Source: Cannabis sativa (taxonomy: Eukaryota > Streptophyta > Magnoliopsida > Rosales > Cannabaceae). From it: a stretch of 64,000 nucleotides of DNA. Below the pieces are notes generated by a model. The model ran no database searches. It was not told the DNA's origin and saw only the letters and a list, made by a program, of their open reading frames with translations. The stretch is taken from positions 18,184,136-18,248,135 of the forward strand of contig NC_083608.1 in assembly GCF_029168945.1 (NCBI RefSeq), given 5' to 3'. Each line of letters starts with the position of its first letter. The first letter of the stretch is position 1. Both the position numbers and the translations under genes were made by a program. Shown one piece after another: positions 49,007-59,712 of the stretch.

Positions 49007-49678
49007 CTAATCTAGAGGTTCCATGATTGAGGTTGCCTTGAATTGAACTTGGCACTCAACACTATTTTGAGTAGCTTTTTTCCCCATATTATGATCACTT
49101 AATAAAGCAACATTATTCAATGGATCACACCGAACCTTGGGCTGGAAAACACCTATCCGAATCTTCCCCAATCTGACTCTCACTCGAAAATCCTCTATCT
49201 TAACATTAATAACAAACATCCCACGTTTCTTCTCCTCTTCAAACCTCTTAATGAATCTGGACCGTTCATTGGAATCTCCAAAGTAAAGCTCTCTCTTTCC
49301 AGCAAAGTTGTACAGCATAGTAGTAGTGGTCTTACGGCCTTGGTAGAACACTTCCCATTTAGAATGAACGTAATTGTTTTCTTGATCAGAAGCAACAACG
49401 ACCATGTCGTAGAAAAATCCCATCATCTTGTTAGGGTTTTGGATTGCAACATCAAAGTTGAGATCGTAGTAAAGAGTATCGTTTGTAGTGGTGAAGTTGA
49501 ACTGGGCAAGAGAGGCCTCGCCAATTTGGATCTTCATTTTGTGTGGGTTGACTATGATCCAAAAGAAGAGGAGGGCTAGGCCGATGACGATGGATATGGT
49601 GATTATGATCTTGATGATCCAGCTTATTATTAGGCAACAACACAAGCATCCGGCGGAGGCCGGACCGGATGTGGTCAT
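49007..49678 (-). CDS. Second NDR1/HIN1-like (NHL), LEA_2 family protein
   Basis: Single-exon gene, 223 aa. The N-terminus is very short (about 14 residues), with the Cys cluster CLCCC at 11-15. One transmembrane segment follows (about 16-43), then the LEA_2 domain with NPNKMMGFFYD at 81-91 and the YQGRKTTT segment at 112-119. Possible N-glycosylation sites are at N61 and N66. It has the same architecture and orientation as the gene at 5594-6298, but lacks that gene's proline-rich leader and is clearly diverged, so it is a paralogue rather than a recent copy. A role in membrane-associated defence or stress signalling is inferred from the family. Intact; ATG chosen because the membrane anchor follows directly and a TATA box lies about 75 bp upstream. 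Confidence 0.93.
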   Translation of the reverse strand: MTTSGPASAGCLCCCLIISWIIKIIITISIVIGLALLFFWIIVNPHKMKIQIGEASLAQFNFTTTNDTLYYDLNFDVAIQNPNKMMGFFYDMVVVASDQENNYVHSKWEVFYQGRKTTTTMLYNFAGKRELYFGDSNERSRFIKRFEEEKKRGMFVINVKIEDFRVRVRLGKIRIGVFQPKVRCDPLNNVALLSDHNMGKKATQNSVECQVQFKATSIMEPLD

Positions 49679-49752
49679 AATGAAATTTAGAATAATTTTG
49701 ATTATTCTGAATAATAATGGTATAGAATTAACATGTTTTGTCCATGAATAAG

Positions 49753-49760
49753 TTTATATA
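49753..49760 (-). promoter_or_regulatory. TATA box of the second NHL gene
   Basis: TATATAAA on the minus strand about 75 bp upstream of the ATG, implying a leader of roughly 45 bp. Confidence 0.6.
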
Positions 49761-50668
49761 TCAAGGAGGTTGATTCTCGCAATCTATATGTTTTTTTTAA
49801 TGAATTTGCCTGCCGTGATTAGCAAGAGATGCTTGTAAAGATAAGTGTTTAATTTTATGCAACTAATTATAAAATAATTAAGGGATTATATGTGAGTTAA
49901 GAGCCATATGTGTTATTCATTATAATATGAAATTTTCAGTTGAGACTTTCTAAATAATACTATTTAATTTATAGGAATTAAAGAGGAATACCATATATGT
50001 ATATGAGAAATATACTAAAATTTACTAGTGGTAGTGTCCAGCTTTTATTCTTACAAATTACACTATAACGTTATTATTCATAATGAGTTCTATATTATTT
50101 AATGTAATAATTTTTAATCACAAGCGACACATCTAAAAAATATTAGACTATTAATAGTAATATACTATAGAATTAGGCATTGAAGAAGGTTGTAGTATTT
50201 ACAAATTATGAGTTTAATAATGATTCATTTGACCAAATATGTTTGATATGTTGTGGTGGTTGACCATTGACAACTGATTAAATTTAATTTGTATATGTTA
50301 GCTAGTGTATTGAAGCAAGCATATACACGTAATAATGAGCTGCTTGCGGAAAACTTGGTATTTCCTTTCAGTATGAATTGTCTTATTAATATGAATGTCA
50401 ATGTATAAAATATATGTATTATATATTTGTTATAATAAGTAAGAATAGTTCAAAATTACATATTTGATTTAAATATATAAAGATAAAGATATATATAGAT
50501 ATATGAAAAATTATCCAAACCCACCCGTCTTGATTAAATGAATTTGCTGTCAATGTTTTGGTTAATCTAAACCATTTACAATTACTTAATTTGGTCACGA
50601 ATTTATTAAAATTCTAACTAGTAATTCAAACCAGACTAATTTATATATTCTCTTATTATATATTCTTA
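49761..50668. other. AT-rich intergenic DNA, no gene seen
   Basis: Promoter side of the second NHL gene. No open frame with a recognisable domain. Confidence 0.6.
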
Positions 50669-50911
50669 GGGCTCGTTTGGAACGCCGTATTAGGCCGTAT
50701 TGTATTGTATTGTATTATATTGAATTGGATTATATATCATATTTTTATATAATACTATGTTAAACTTTAATTTATACTAAAATATTATATATTTAGGTGT
50801 CCATTAAAGTTAATACCACATATAGTTTTACATAAAAATATTGCATAAAATACAATTCAATATAATACAATACAATACAATACGACCTAATACGGCGTTC
50901 CAAACGAGCCC
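50669..50911. mobile_element. PIF/Harbinger (Tourist-like) MITE, 243 bp
   Basis: Terminal inverted repeats begin GGGCTCGTTTGGAACGCCGT and extend for about 50 bp through TATTGTATTGTATTG; the right end is the near-perfect complement. TSD TTA on both sides (50666-50668, 50912-50914). Non-coding interior. The family is assigned from the 3-bp TTA duplication and the GGGCTCGTTTGG terminus. Confidence 0.93.
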
Positions 50912-50914
50912 TTA

Positions 50915-51548
50915 TTGTATAATTTTTTGAATGAAATATAAATATTTGAGAACAATTTTTAGAATATTTTTTTATTGTTATTTATATATTATAAACTTAT
51001 AAATGTAAAAATTATGAATAATTACTTAAAAAAAATAAAACAACTACAAAATACAATTTATGATTATAAACAAAAGCATTTATTTATAAATGGATTAGTA
51101 ATTAATTTGGTTTGAGCATTTAATTAATTTTATTTTATTTTAAATATACTTTTAAAAAAGGTTTGGCTCAAAAAAAAAAATTTAAGTCTCATGTACTATT
51201 ATATAAATATAATAAATCAGTTACACCTTATTTATGTAAAAAAAAGGAAAGTACATATACGAGATAGAAAAACTATGGTGACTGAGTATATATGGCCAAG
51301 TAGACTTGGCCGCTGGACAAGCTAAATTGTTTCTCATTTTCAGGTTGAAAATTTAATTCTTATATGTATGAATTAACCTCAATAAAAAATTTAAATAAAG
51401 AAAAGTTAAATCAAAATAGATAAATCAAGAACAAAACCCGCAAACACGTATCAAATCAAAAGCATAAACACATGAATTTAGATAATTTCCAGACACAATA
51501 ACACACGAGATTACACTGGTTCATATCTTAAGTTCAATATGAACTTAG
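50915..51548. other. AT-rich intergenic DNA, no gene seen
   Basis: No recognisable element up to the LTR start at 51549. Confidence 0.55.
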
Positions 51549-52016
51549 TGTTAGAGATTTTATTACAATGGAAGAAAATCAAAATATTACAACTCTATTG
51601 CAATGCAATACAAAGACTAACAAAGAGATTAAATAAATGCTACAACAACATAATATACGATATATATACAGTATATATATTATATATAAGAAATGTAAAA
51701 GAAGATAAGAACACGTGTAATATAAAATATGTATATATATAACAAGAGAATAATATATATATATATATATACACTCACTCACAACCTTGAGTGTAGATTA
51801 GTGGGGATCACCATGACTTAAACAAGGTATTACACATTTGTCCAAAAGCTTATTTCCCCCTATGCACTAAGGGAACTCTCTATGAAATAACTTTGGGAAT
51901 TATCAAGCCTCACTACTACAAAAACCCCCTTTAGAGGCGGTTTTTAAGCCCTTTCAGCGTCGGTTTTCGCGAAATTCGCTACCGACGCTGATCAGGGCGA
52001 CGCTAAAGGGTTTATA

Positions 52017-52142
52017 TGAATCGACACCATAGGTACCCCTATGGCGTCGGTTATTAGCTTATAACCGACGCCACAGGGGTACCTATGGCGTCGGTTATTA
52101 GATAATAACCGACGCCATAGGGGAATTACCAACCGACGCCAA
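52017..52142. repeat. CACTA-3 left subterminal palindromic array
   Basis: Four or more AACCGACGCCATAGG/CCTATGGCGTCGGTT copies in alternating orientation, able to form stacked hairpins. Almost wholly deleted in the sister element CACTA-4. Confidence 0.9.
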
Positions 52143-52450
52143 AAGCAAGCGATTTTCAGTTTTTTCAAATTTTTTTTTATTTAATTATATAATTTTAATT
52201 TCATTTTAATTATATATTTAATAATTTTATATATTATTTTATTTAATATAAATTACATATTTATTTTTTAAAATGTGAATCAAATATTATTTAAATTTGG
52301 GTAAAATACATAATTTAATTTCATAAAAGTAATTAAATATTACACAAACACTAATGTAAAATTAGTTAAAAATATTAAAGTTAATAAATCTAACTACAAG
52401 TTAATCTATAAAAATTACATAATGAAGAAAAATTCTTCGACCTTTCAACC

Positions 52451-55400
52451 TCAATCGTCACCGTGAATCACCGCCATCAATTGTTCGATCCACTTTCGCT
52501 GTAGTGGTAACAATTCTGTTTTTGGATCGTATTGCTTCTTACCCCCAAACTGTTAAAAAAATTAAAAATTTATATTAGTTTATGTATATGTATATTATAT
52601 ATTTATTATTATAGAATTTATATACTATAATCAATAATTAAAACTTACTGACTTTTTGATCTTGTATGTAATCTACTGGGGTTGGCACGTGCGACGATAT
52701 CAGTGATATATTTCAAAACATAAAATCCGCATTCTTGGCTTTTAGGTTGTCTTGGACAGTTTGCTTGGTTAATTCCTTGCCACTGGCCAAGATACTCATG
52801 TGCGTTCCCTATATACATGAATGCCCTGTGTGGCAAAATTATATTAGCATTTCAATTCGTTAGTTAATTTAAAGTCGTTACATAAGAAGTCATTAAATTA
52901 TTACCTTCCGATCATTTGTTCTATTACTTCGGGAATTGGGCAGCCTTTTACAGTGTTTAAATGGATAATTTTCCTTGGCGCAACCACCACTAGCGTCCAA
53001 TGCATCCTAGAAAATTATATTGGAATATAAGTAAGATAGTATAAAAATAATTTGAAGACATAATATAGAAATGAACAATTAGCACTAAAGAATTTAATAA
53101 AGTTTACCCGATATTCCAAGGAATAAAGAACATTTGGTGGTTGTTGTTCATTAATGATAACCAATTAGCCAATCGTCTTGCCGCATCGTCAAAAGACTGA
53201 CTCTGTTCTTCATCGTTGATCCCATGCACTGTGAGAAGCTCTGGGTCGTAAAACTTGAAAATTTTTCTCAGACCGTTGATGCTCTCCCATATGTGCCTGC
53301 CAAAAAAAGTGTTAGTGCCTTATAATAATTTAACTATAATTTGATATAAGGTTAATTAGATTAAAGAAGAGTATACATCATTCCAAACAGCATTCCCTGG
53401 TTGCCGATGTAGTCACACGTAGCAACCTGCTGCAAATCCTCTCCAGATAACGTGATCTGGGTACGCGGTGCAATGAATCCTCGGGGGACAGGAATTGTGA
53501 TTATATCACGTTTATCTTTGAGCCTTAGGAATTCATGAATCATCCATTTTAGCGAATTAGGGATCAACGCCATCTTCTCTTCCGTGAACAAGTCATCTTC
53601 CCGTGCACCACGGCCTTGTGGAGAAAGCATCGGAGCTTTCCCCTTTGACGCATCACGTCTTGAGGGCGGTTGAGCGAGTGGACCCTAAACAAAACAGAAC
53701 ATAATATATATATATCAAATTAAATCCAAATTCTACCGAAATTTCGGCAGCATAACGGTTGTAATTGAATGACCCCAAAAATTTTGAACATAGCTGTATA
53801 ATGACAAATAACACATATATAACAGTAGTTTTTTCATCCATCCCACCGCAGCACATATATTCGCAGAACCTACTTCACTACGGATGAATATTTAAGATAT
53901 TCAAACTCCACTAATCATTAATAATTAATTTGAGTTGAGAAGTTACCTCGGTTGTTAAAATTAAGTGTTTAGGCCAAGGAAGGAACATCTGGTATACGTC
54001 CCTAACATATCTGCACTCTTCAATTGGGACTGGGATTTCAGCGTCCTCTTGCAGGATTTCCGAAACCATGATCCGGGCATGTGAATCATCGTAATCCTGG
54101 CAGTGAACTTTGATCGTACCCACATGCTCGTACAAATACCCTCGGGCCACAATATTGTCGATGTTGTCAGAGCAGAGATGTACTTGCTGATTAAGGGCCG
54201 CATGGTCATCATAATTGTATAGGATACCTTGGTCGTTGAGGGAAATAAACTCCTCAGCATAAATTTGTGGTTGTACCTCATCCTGAGGAGCGTATGGTTG
54301 TGGAACATACGCCTCACCAGCCACCTCTCCTTCTTCCTCTTGTTCGGCAGCGTTCCTCTGCTGCTTAAGGGATTGGACTTCGGCTTTCAATTTTTCAATC
54401 TCCTTCGCTTGCCGAGCCACAACATCAGACACTTCCCTTTTCTTCCTGCCGAACAGTTGAGATGCCCTGGTCAGGAACCTACAAATCATAAAAAGCAAAT
54501 TAGCAACGATTTTATTTGTGTAACTAAATAAATAACATTTGAAGTAATAGCATACCCAGCAGCCCTGACACGTCCAGGATGCTCTGGTGTCCCGAGCGCC
54601 TGCGTCAGGATATCGTTTTGGCCCTGGACCTGAATTTGTCCCTGACTAAGCTTCTCTTCTAATTGAGCCTAATGCACGCATATATTCAAGCAATTAGTAT
54701 ATGAATTATATACACTAACTCATGAGTAGAACTCAATTAAGGATTAATATATACTTACTATCTTCTCTGCAATTTCCTTGTCGTAATCAGTGACAAGTTT
54801 TCTACTCTTGGTGCGAGATTTAATCCAAACACGGTGGCGGGGGGGATCTGCAACTTCGAGGTCCTTTTTCTACATAACGTTATAACAATGAAATGAGTAC
54901 CAATTAAATTGTATAGCACATTATAGCACATTAAATTTTAAGTATTACTTACCACAACTTCCCGTACGTTCACCATTCCACTCCGACCACTTCGATGTCT
55001 GGATTGAATTTTTGAGGAACGTTCACGTTGCACCTTACTCAATTCCTACAATGCCAAAAAAATACATTAGATACATGTACTTGTATTTAAGAGTTTATCT
55101 TAGTGTTAATATAATTAGCGTACCAGAAATTCAGGAGTTAGTCGACTTTCAACAAATTTGCACCAATCAGCAGCGTCGATCTCGGGGTGCTTTTCAGGGA
55201 CTTGTGCCAGTCGTCCCAGATCATTCTCTTTCAACGCGGGCATTATGATGTCTTTTGTCATCCTATTCTTGAAGTCTTTCATTAACTTCCCAGCTAGGAT
55301 GAGACAATCATGTTTGAAGGTGTCCGGCACAATGAACCCCGTCTATTTTGAAGGAAAACAAACACGCTTAGAGTCAACATTTGGAGTAATAGAAAAACAA

Positions 55401-55710
55401 ATCAAAATTCTAACAAATAATAGCTTACCTGAATGTCTTTCCAAACTTTATTTTTCAGAGTCGGGTTGACTTCTTTCCAATTTTTATAAGCCAACCCTAT
55501 TGTCTGCCGACATCTGACTCCTAGAGTGGATACGAGCTTCGCATAGCTTTTTCCACAGTATTGACCTTTATCATTAACTTCGAGGGCCACTCTTTTCCCC
55601 TGATCCATTAGTTTGGATATTTCATTCATTTGCGTCGGCCCTCGTGTAGGTATTGTGGTTGGACACTCTGCCTCTGGGTCTGAATCAGATCCCGAACTCG
55701 AGTTGGCCAT
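52451..55710 (-). pseudogene. CACTA-3 gene: Transposase_24-like domain, coiled coil, Ulp1-type protease
   Basis: Eleven exons with GT-AG borders: 55710-55429, 55342-55124, 55045-54953, 54869-54759, 54668-54556, 54478-53947, 53684-53377, 53296-53108, 53006-52905, 52825-52649, 52549-52451. Exons 1-3 hold the Transposase_24-like region (GKSYAKLVSTLGVRCRQTIG, YKNWKEVNP, HPEIDAADWCKFVESRLTPEF). Exon 6 starts with a coiled coil (EIEKLKAEVQSLKQQ). Exons 7-10 hold a C48 Ulp1-type protease with HW (His at 53000-53002), Gln at 52747-52749 and Cys in ECGFY (52729-52731). The expected Asp position reads Asn (HLNT). Exon 10 carries two extra bases relative to CACTA-4, near 52671-52676 and at its donor, which shift the last exon out of frame. 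Ulp1 proteases process SUMO; its target in the transposon is unknown. Confidence 0.88.
53730..53909 (-). repeat. Intronic module copy B1, intron 6 of the CACTA-3 gene
   Basis: Sense to the gene. Core GAAGTAGGTTCTGCG; stem CCGTAGT / GCTGCGG keeps pairing through a G-U; tail GTTATGCTGCCGAAATTTCGG. Confidence 0.9.
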
Positions 55711-55783
55711 ATCTACACCATTAACAAACAAAATTGAATATCATGCTACTAATAACACTAAATTCTACCGAAATTTGATCCAA

Positions 55784-55994
55784 ATTCTACCGAAATTTTG
55801 GCAGCATAACGGCTGTAATTGGACGTTCCCAAAATTTTTAAAAGTGCCTAAAGTAACAAACAGAACAAATATAACAATACAGAACAAAGAAACTAACATA
55901 AACAATACAAAATTTATCCACCAATCCGACCGCAGTACATGTATTCGCAGAACCTACTTCACTACGGATGAATATTTAAGATATTCAAACTCAA
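55784..55994 (-). repeat. Intronic module copy B2, leader intron of the CACTA-3 gene
   Basis: Just upstream of the ATG exon, sense orientation. Same core and stem as A2; a short partial duplicate of the tail (TTCTACCGAAATTTG) lies at 55763-55777. Confidence 0.9.
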
Positions 55995-56469
55995 CTAAGC
56001 ATACATTGATAATTAATTATACTAACAAAAGGTTAGCGGATGGATATACCTATTGCAAATCCGATCAACACCGAAATATGTCGATCGACTCTCAAATATT
56101 AGCACACAACCTATAACATAATGCAATATACAACCAAATTAAAATTTTAATTATTAAATTACTTACTAGTTATTAAACAAAGTAGCAAGTTACTAGTTAC
56201 TAATTTCCATAATTTTTTTTAAAAATAACATATACATATATATATACATATATAATCAACTAAATATCACACTACCATAATTTTAAAAACTTTAACTCTA
56301 AACTAATTAAATTCCTACTACCTCTCATTCTCATTCACAACAAATATATATACAATACAAATACACAAAATACACAAATAGTATATACACAATATATATA
56401 CACACAACATATATATAAACACATATTCAATAATAAAATACAAAATATATACATATATATTATATATCA

Positions 56470-56970
56470 AGTAAATAAATATTTACCTTATAAACGCAAT
56501 CCGGCGACAAATTGCGACCAAAAATCCGGCCACCTATAGCACACACAATATAATATTAATAAAATGAAAAAATCCTAAAAAAAATTTACAAAAACGAAAT
56601 AATACCAATGTACATTAATAAAATGAACAGAATTCATATTTATACCTTAATGAACGTTGAGATTGAACGATTTCTCCGCTAAAAGCGGTGGTCGGAGTTA
56701 AACCACCACCTTTTTTTAAAATAGGTTCGGGTACAGTGTAAATGGGTGAAAAAACAAAACTTTTTTAGTGTATGGGATTAGATATTGAAAATAGAAACTT
56801 TTAAGACAAAAATGAGGTGAAATGGTGAAGAAATGAGAGAGATATGTGGGTTTTTAGAGGTGGTTGGCGAGGGTTTTCGTGGGTTTTTCGTGGGTTTCTC
56901 TCTGCTGTAAGTGGCTGGGTAGGCTGGAGAAGAAGAAGTGAGGAAGAAGAAGACGATGCAGAGGGTTATA
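56470..56970 (-). other. CACTA-3 leader and promoter region
   Basis: No coding frame that fits the gene; a plus-strand open frame at 56844-57065 is antisense to the leader and Gly/Arg/Trp-rich by composition only. Leader exon borders could not be fixed. Confidence 0.45.
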
Positions 56971-56978
56971 GAGGGGAG

Positions 56979-57087
56979 ACCCTATGCCGTCGGTTCCTAG
57001 CACAGAACCGACGGCATAGGTGCACACGTGTCAATAAAGTGTGCACCTATGCCGTCGGTTCCTAGCAAAGAACCGACGGCATAGGGT
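56979..57087. repeat. CACTA-3 right subterminal double hairpin
   Basis: CCTATGCCGTCGGTTC / GAACCGACGGCATAGG occurs twice as hairpins (56981-57020 and 57046-57085), separated by GTGCACAC...GTGTGCAC, so the whole block also folds as one larger palindrome. Confidence 0.92.
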
Positions 57088-57806
57088 CTCCCAAAAACCC
57101 TTAAAAAATCCCAATTTTCAACCGACGGGATAGGGTTTAGTAATATATATACCTACGGTTTTTACCAAAAAACCGCCTCTAAATGTCAATTTCGAATCTG
57201 GTGGGTGTTCTCACACCCTTTAGCTTCCCTTTTTATAAAATGGGTTAAAAAAAGGGAAGCTAAAGGCCCATATTGTAGTAGTGCCTTTTAGGGTTTTCTA
57301 GCAAAGTGCTTTCTTGATAGAAAACTTGACATCTCTTACTCCCAAATGAGTACCATAGACCTCCTTTATATAGTGTTTAGGATATCACCATTTGAAATTC
57401 AAAATTCATAAGTCATAACCTCCATGGATATTATGGACTCAATAAAGAGATGTAACGCATGCACACCATAACTCCTATAGAGATGTAACTCATGCACACC
57501 ATAACTCCTATACCATTAAGAATTTCAAATAAAGATGTGTAACACCTTTTACACTCTTAAAGTTTGTGATAATGGTGGAAGTTACTCATAGTAACAACTC
57601 CTCCAAATATTACAAAATGATGACACATAATATATAATGTCATATGTTACATATTAGTTTGTTACATGTATTTAATCTACACATTATATTATTGATAAAT
57701 AATATAACAACCCCCCACTAGATTAAATATTATCTCTTTAGTAACAAATTTGTAACTTTTGTAACATTTATTTAATCAATCAAAAATATTATATCAAAAT
57801 ATAACA

Positions 57807-59261
57807 TTCCCCCACTTTGATTGACTAAATACACACTTTTAAGAAGTCTTGCTTAGGTGCATTAGATAAAATGTCTTTCGACTTGAATTTTATCTTAGTG
57901 TAATTACCACAAAGTTTGATGAAATTTTGGTTGCCATAGCATTGAACCACTATTCATTTAATACAAACCGGTGATAACACACACACCCTTGCTAATGCTC
58001 ACTTGAGACTGCATGTCTCGCTCTTGCACCGTTAATGGCCATGTGCAAAATTCCAATTAATGGACTCTCTAGAGAATAACTCCCAATTCTCATAAGAGGT
58101 GGCACCACCTCTAGTCCATATAGGTGGAGTTTTAGTGTCTCACCACTCTTTAGACACTTCTTAAGCTTAAGGTGAGTTTTCTTAAGCTTAAGCTCCATTG
58201 AAAAACCTTTCGATTTTAACTCTCAATTTTCACAACATGTACTCATTCATAGATGGGACAATTGAGTACCATATTCACTCTATTGACTTGTTATTACCTA
58301 TTGAACTTAAGACTAGATGTTTACTAGTGTTAAGATAGGTTACCATCAATGAGAGAAACACTAAGGGAGTTTAGGTCCCATCCCTCGAAAATTCATGCGT
58401 TAATCTTGTACGGAGATTAAGCGATTTATTATAACCTATCACTATTGATTCCATGTGAATCATGCATGCCGAAATATAGTGTTCACTTTGTGACAACTTT
58501 TCTCTTTAAGTACTTAAGCTTTGAAAATTCAATCATAAAAGATTAATTTTCACACAACTCAAATTCTCAATAATTTTGATACCAAGCATATCAAAATTAA
58601 ACACTAATTTAGACACCAAACATGTCTAAATTCTCATATTTTATTTTTAGACACCAAGTATATCTAAACTTTCTCATATTAGAGTATACACCCTCACACT
58701 TTCACATTTCATTATCAAGACAATATCTTGATTTAAAATATAGAACACCACTTTGTCTCTATAACTCTTTTAATTAATTTCCTTCTTGAAATTATTTTCA
58801 CTTAACTTTGACACCAAAATATGTCAAAATTTTACATATACAAATAGCCAAATTTGATTTAGAATTTGAATTCAAAATCAAATAAATTAATCAATAATGT
58901 CTCAACACATTTTGATTAAATTTGTGGCTCACCCCCACATTTTTACCATAAAGTGTATATAAAATATCACTTTTGTGTATTTTCCTCTTCAAATGACTAT
59001 TTAAGGCCACTTTAAAAATACCATTTGACATTTTTAGTTTTCTCAACAAAACTAAAATATCAAACTCACATTACTGCTCATAAAATAATGTGATTATTTT
59101 TACTCATAATTTTAAGGTTATCTCCTTATTGAGATTAGCCCAAAATTATACCAAAGTTAACAAAATTCTCATCAAATTTGTTCACAACTTTGATCATTTA
59201 AGATTCAAAATTTCTTCTCCAATTTTGTTATCTTTTCACTATTTTTGAATCCACATTGATT
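57807..59261 (-). other. Non-coding interior of the minus-strand LTR element
   Basis: Adjacent to the polypurine tract, but where a copia RNase H would be expected there is only stop-rich sequence; one 68-codon minus-strand frame (57992-58198) shows no domain. Likely a non-autonomous element, or the CDS end lies beyond the window. Confidence 0.5.
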
Positions 59262-59712
59262 CACTACTACAAAAACCCCCTTTAGAGGAAGTTTTTAAGC
59301 CCTTTCAGCGTCGGTTTTTGCAAAATTCGCTACCGACGCTGATCAGGGTGACGCTAAAGGGTTTATATGAACCGACGCCATAGGGGCGTACCAACTGACG
59401 CCAAAAGCAAGCGATTTTCAGTTTTTCCAATTTTTTTTAATTTAATTATATAATTTTAATTACATTTTAATTATATATTTATTAATTTATATATTATTTC
59501 ATTTAATTTAAATTACATATTTATTTTTTAAAATTTAAATTAAATATTATTTAAATTTGGGTAAAATACATAATTTAATTTCATAAAAATAATTAAATAT
59601 TACACAAACACTAATGTAAAATTAGTTAAAAATATTAATAAGTTAATAAATCTAACTACAAGTTAATCTATAAAAATTACATAATGAAGAAAAATTCTTG
59701 GACCTTTCAACC

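Larger units (their letters stand above)
51911..57283 (-). mobile_element. CACTA-3: 5.4-kb CACTA element with one Transposase_24/Ulp1 gene
   Basis: Termini CACTACTACAA (51911-51921) and TTGTAGTAGTG (57273-57283), TSD CCT (51908-51910, 57284-57286). Palindromic subterminal arrays built on CCTATGGCGTCGGTT (left) and CCTATGCCGTCGGTT (right). The single gene is on the minus strand. There is no Transposase_21 (TNPD) gene, so it must depend on a transposase in trans. Confidence 0.95.
51549..57806 (-). repeat. 3' LTR of a minus-strand LTR retrotransposon (copia-3), split by CACTA-3
   Basis: Without CACTA-3 and one TSD it is about 880 bp, TGTTA...TAACA. On the minus strand the polypurine tract CAAAGTGGGGGAA (57807-57819) precedes TGTTATATTTTG. 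A promoter-like CTATATAAAGGAGG near 57365-57380 precedes the likely transcript leader. A second GTGGGGGGTTGTTA near 57709-57722 is an alternative start. The partner LTR is outside the window. Confidence 0.65.

Noticed and set aside
49990..50160. Possible MITE similar in its first bases to the element at 4924-5107
   Set aside because: No convincing matching right terminus or TSD.
56844..57065. 73-codon Gly/Trp/Arg-rich plus-strand frame
   Set aside because: Antisense to the CACTA-3 leader and running into its subterminal palindromes; composition only.
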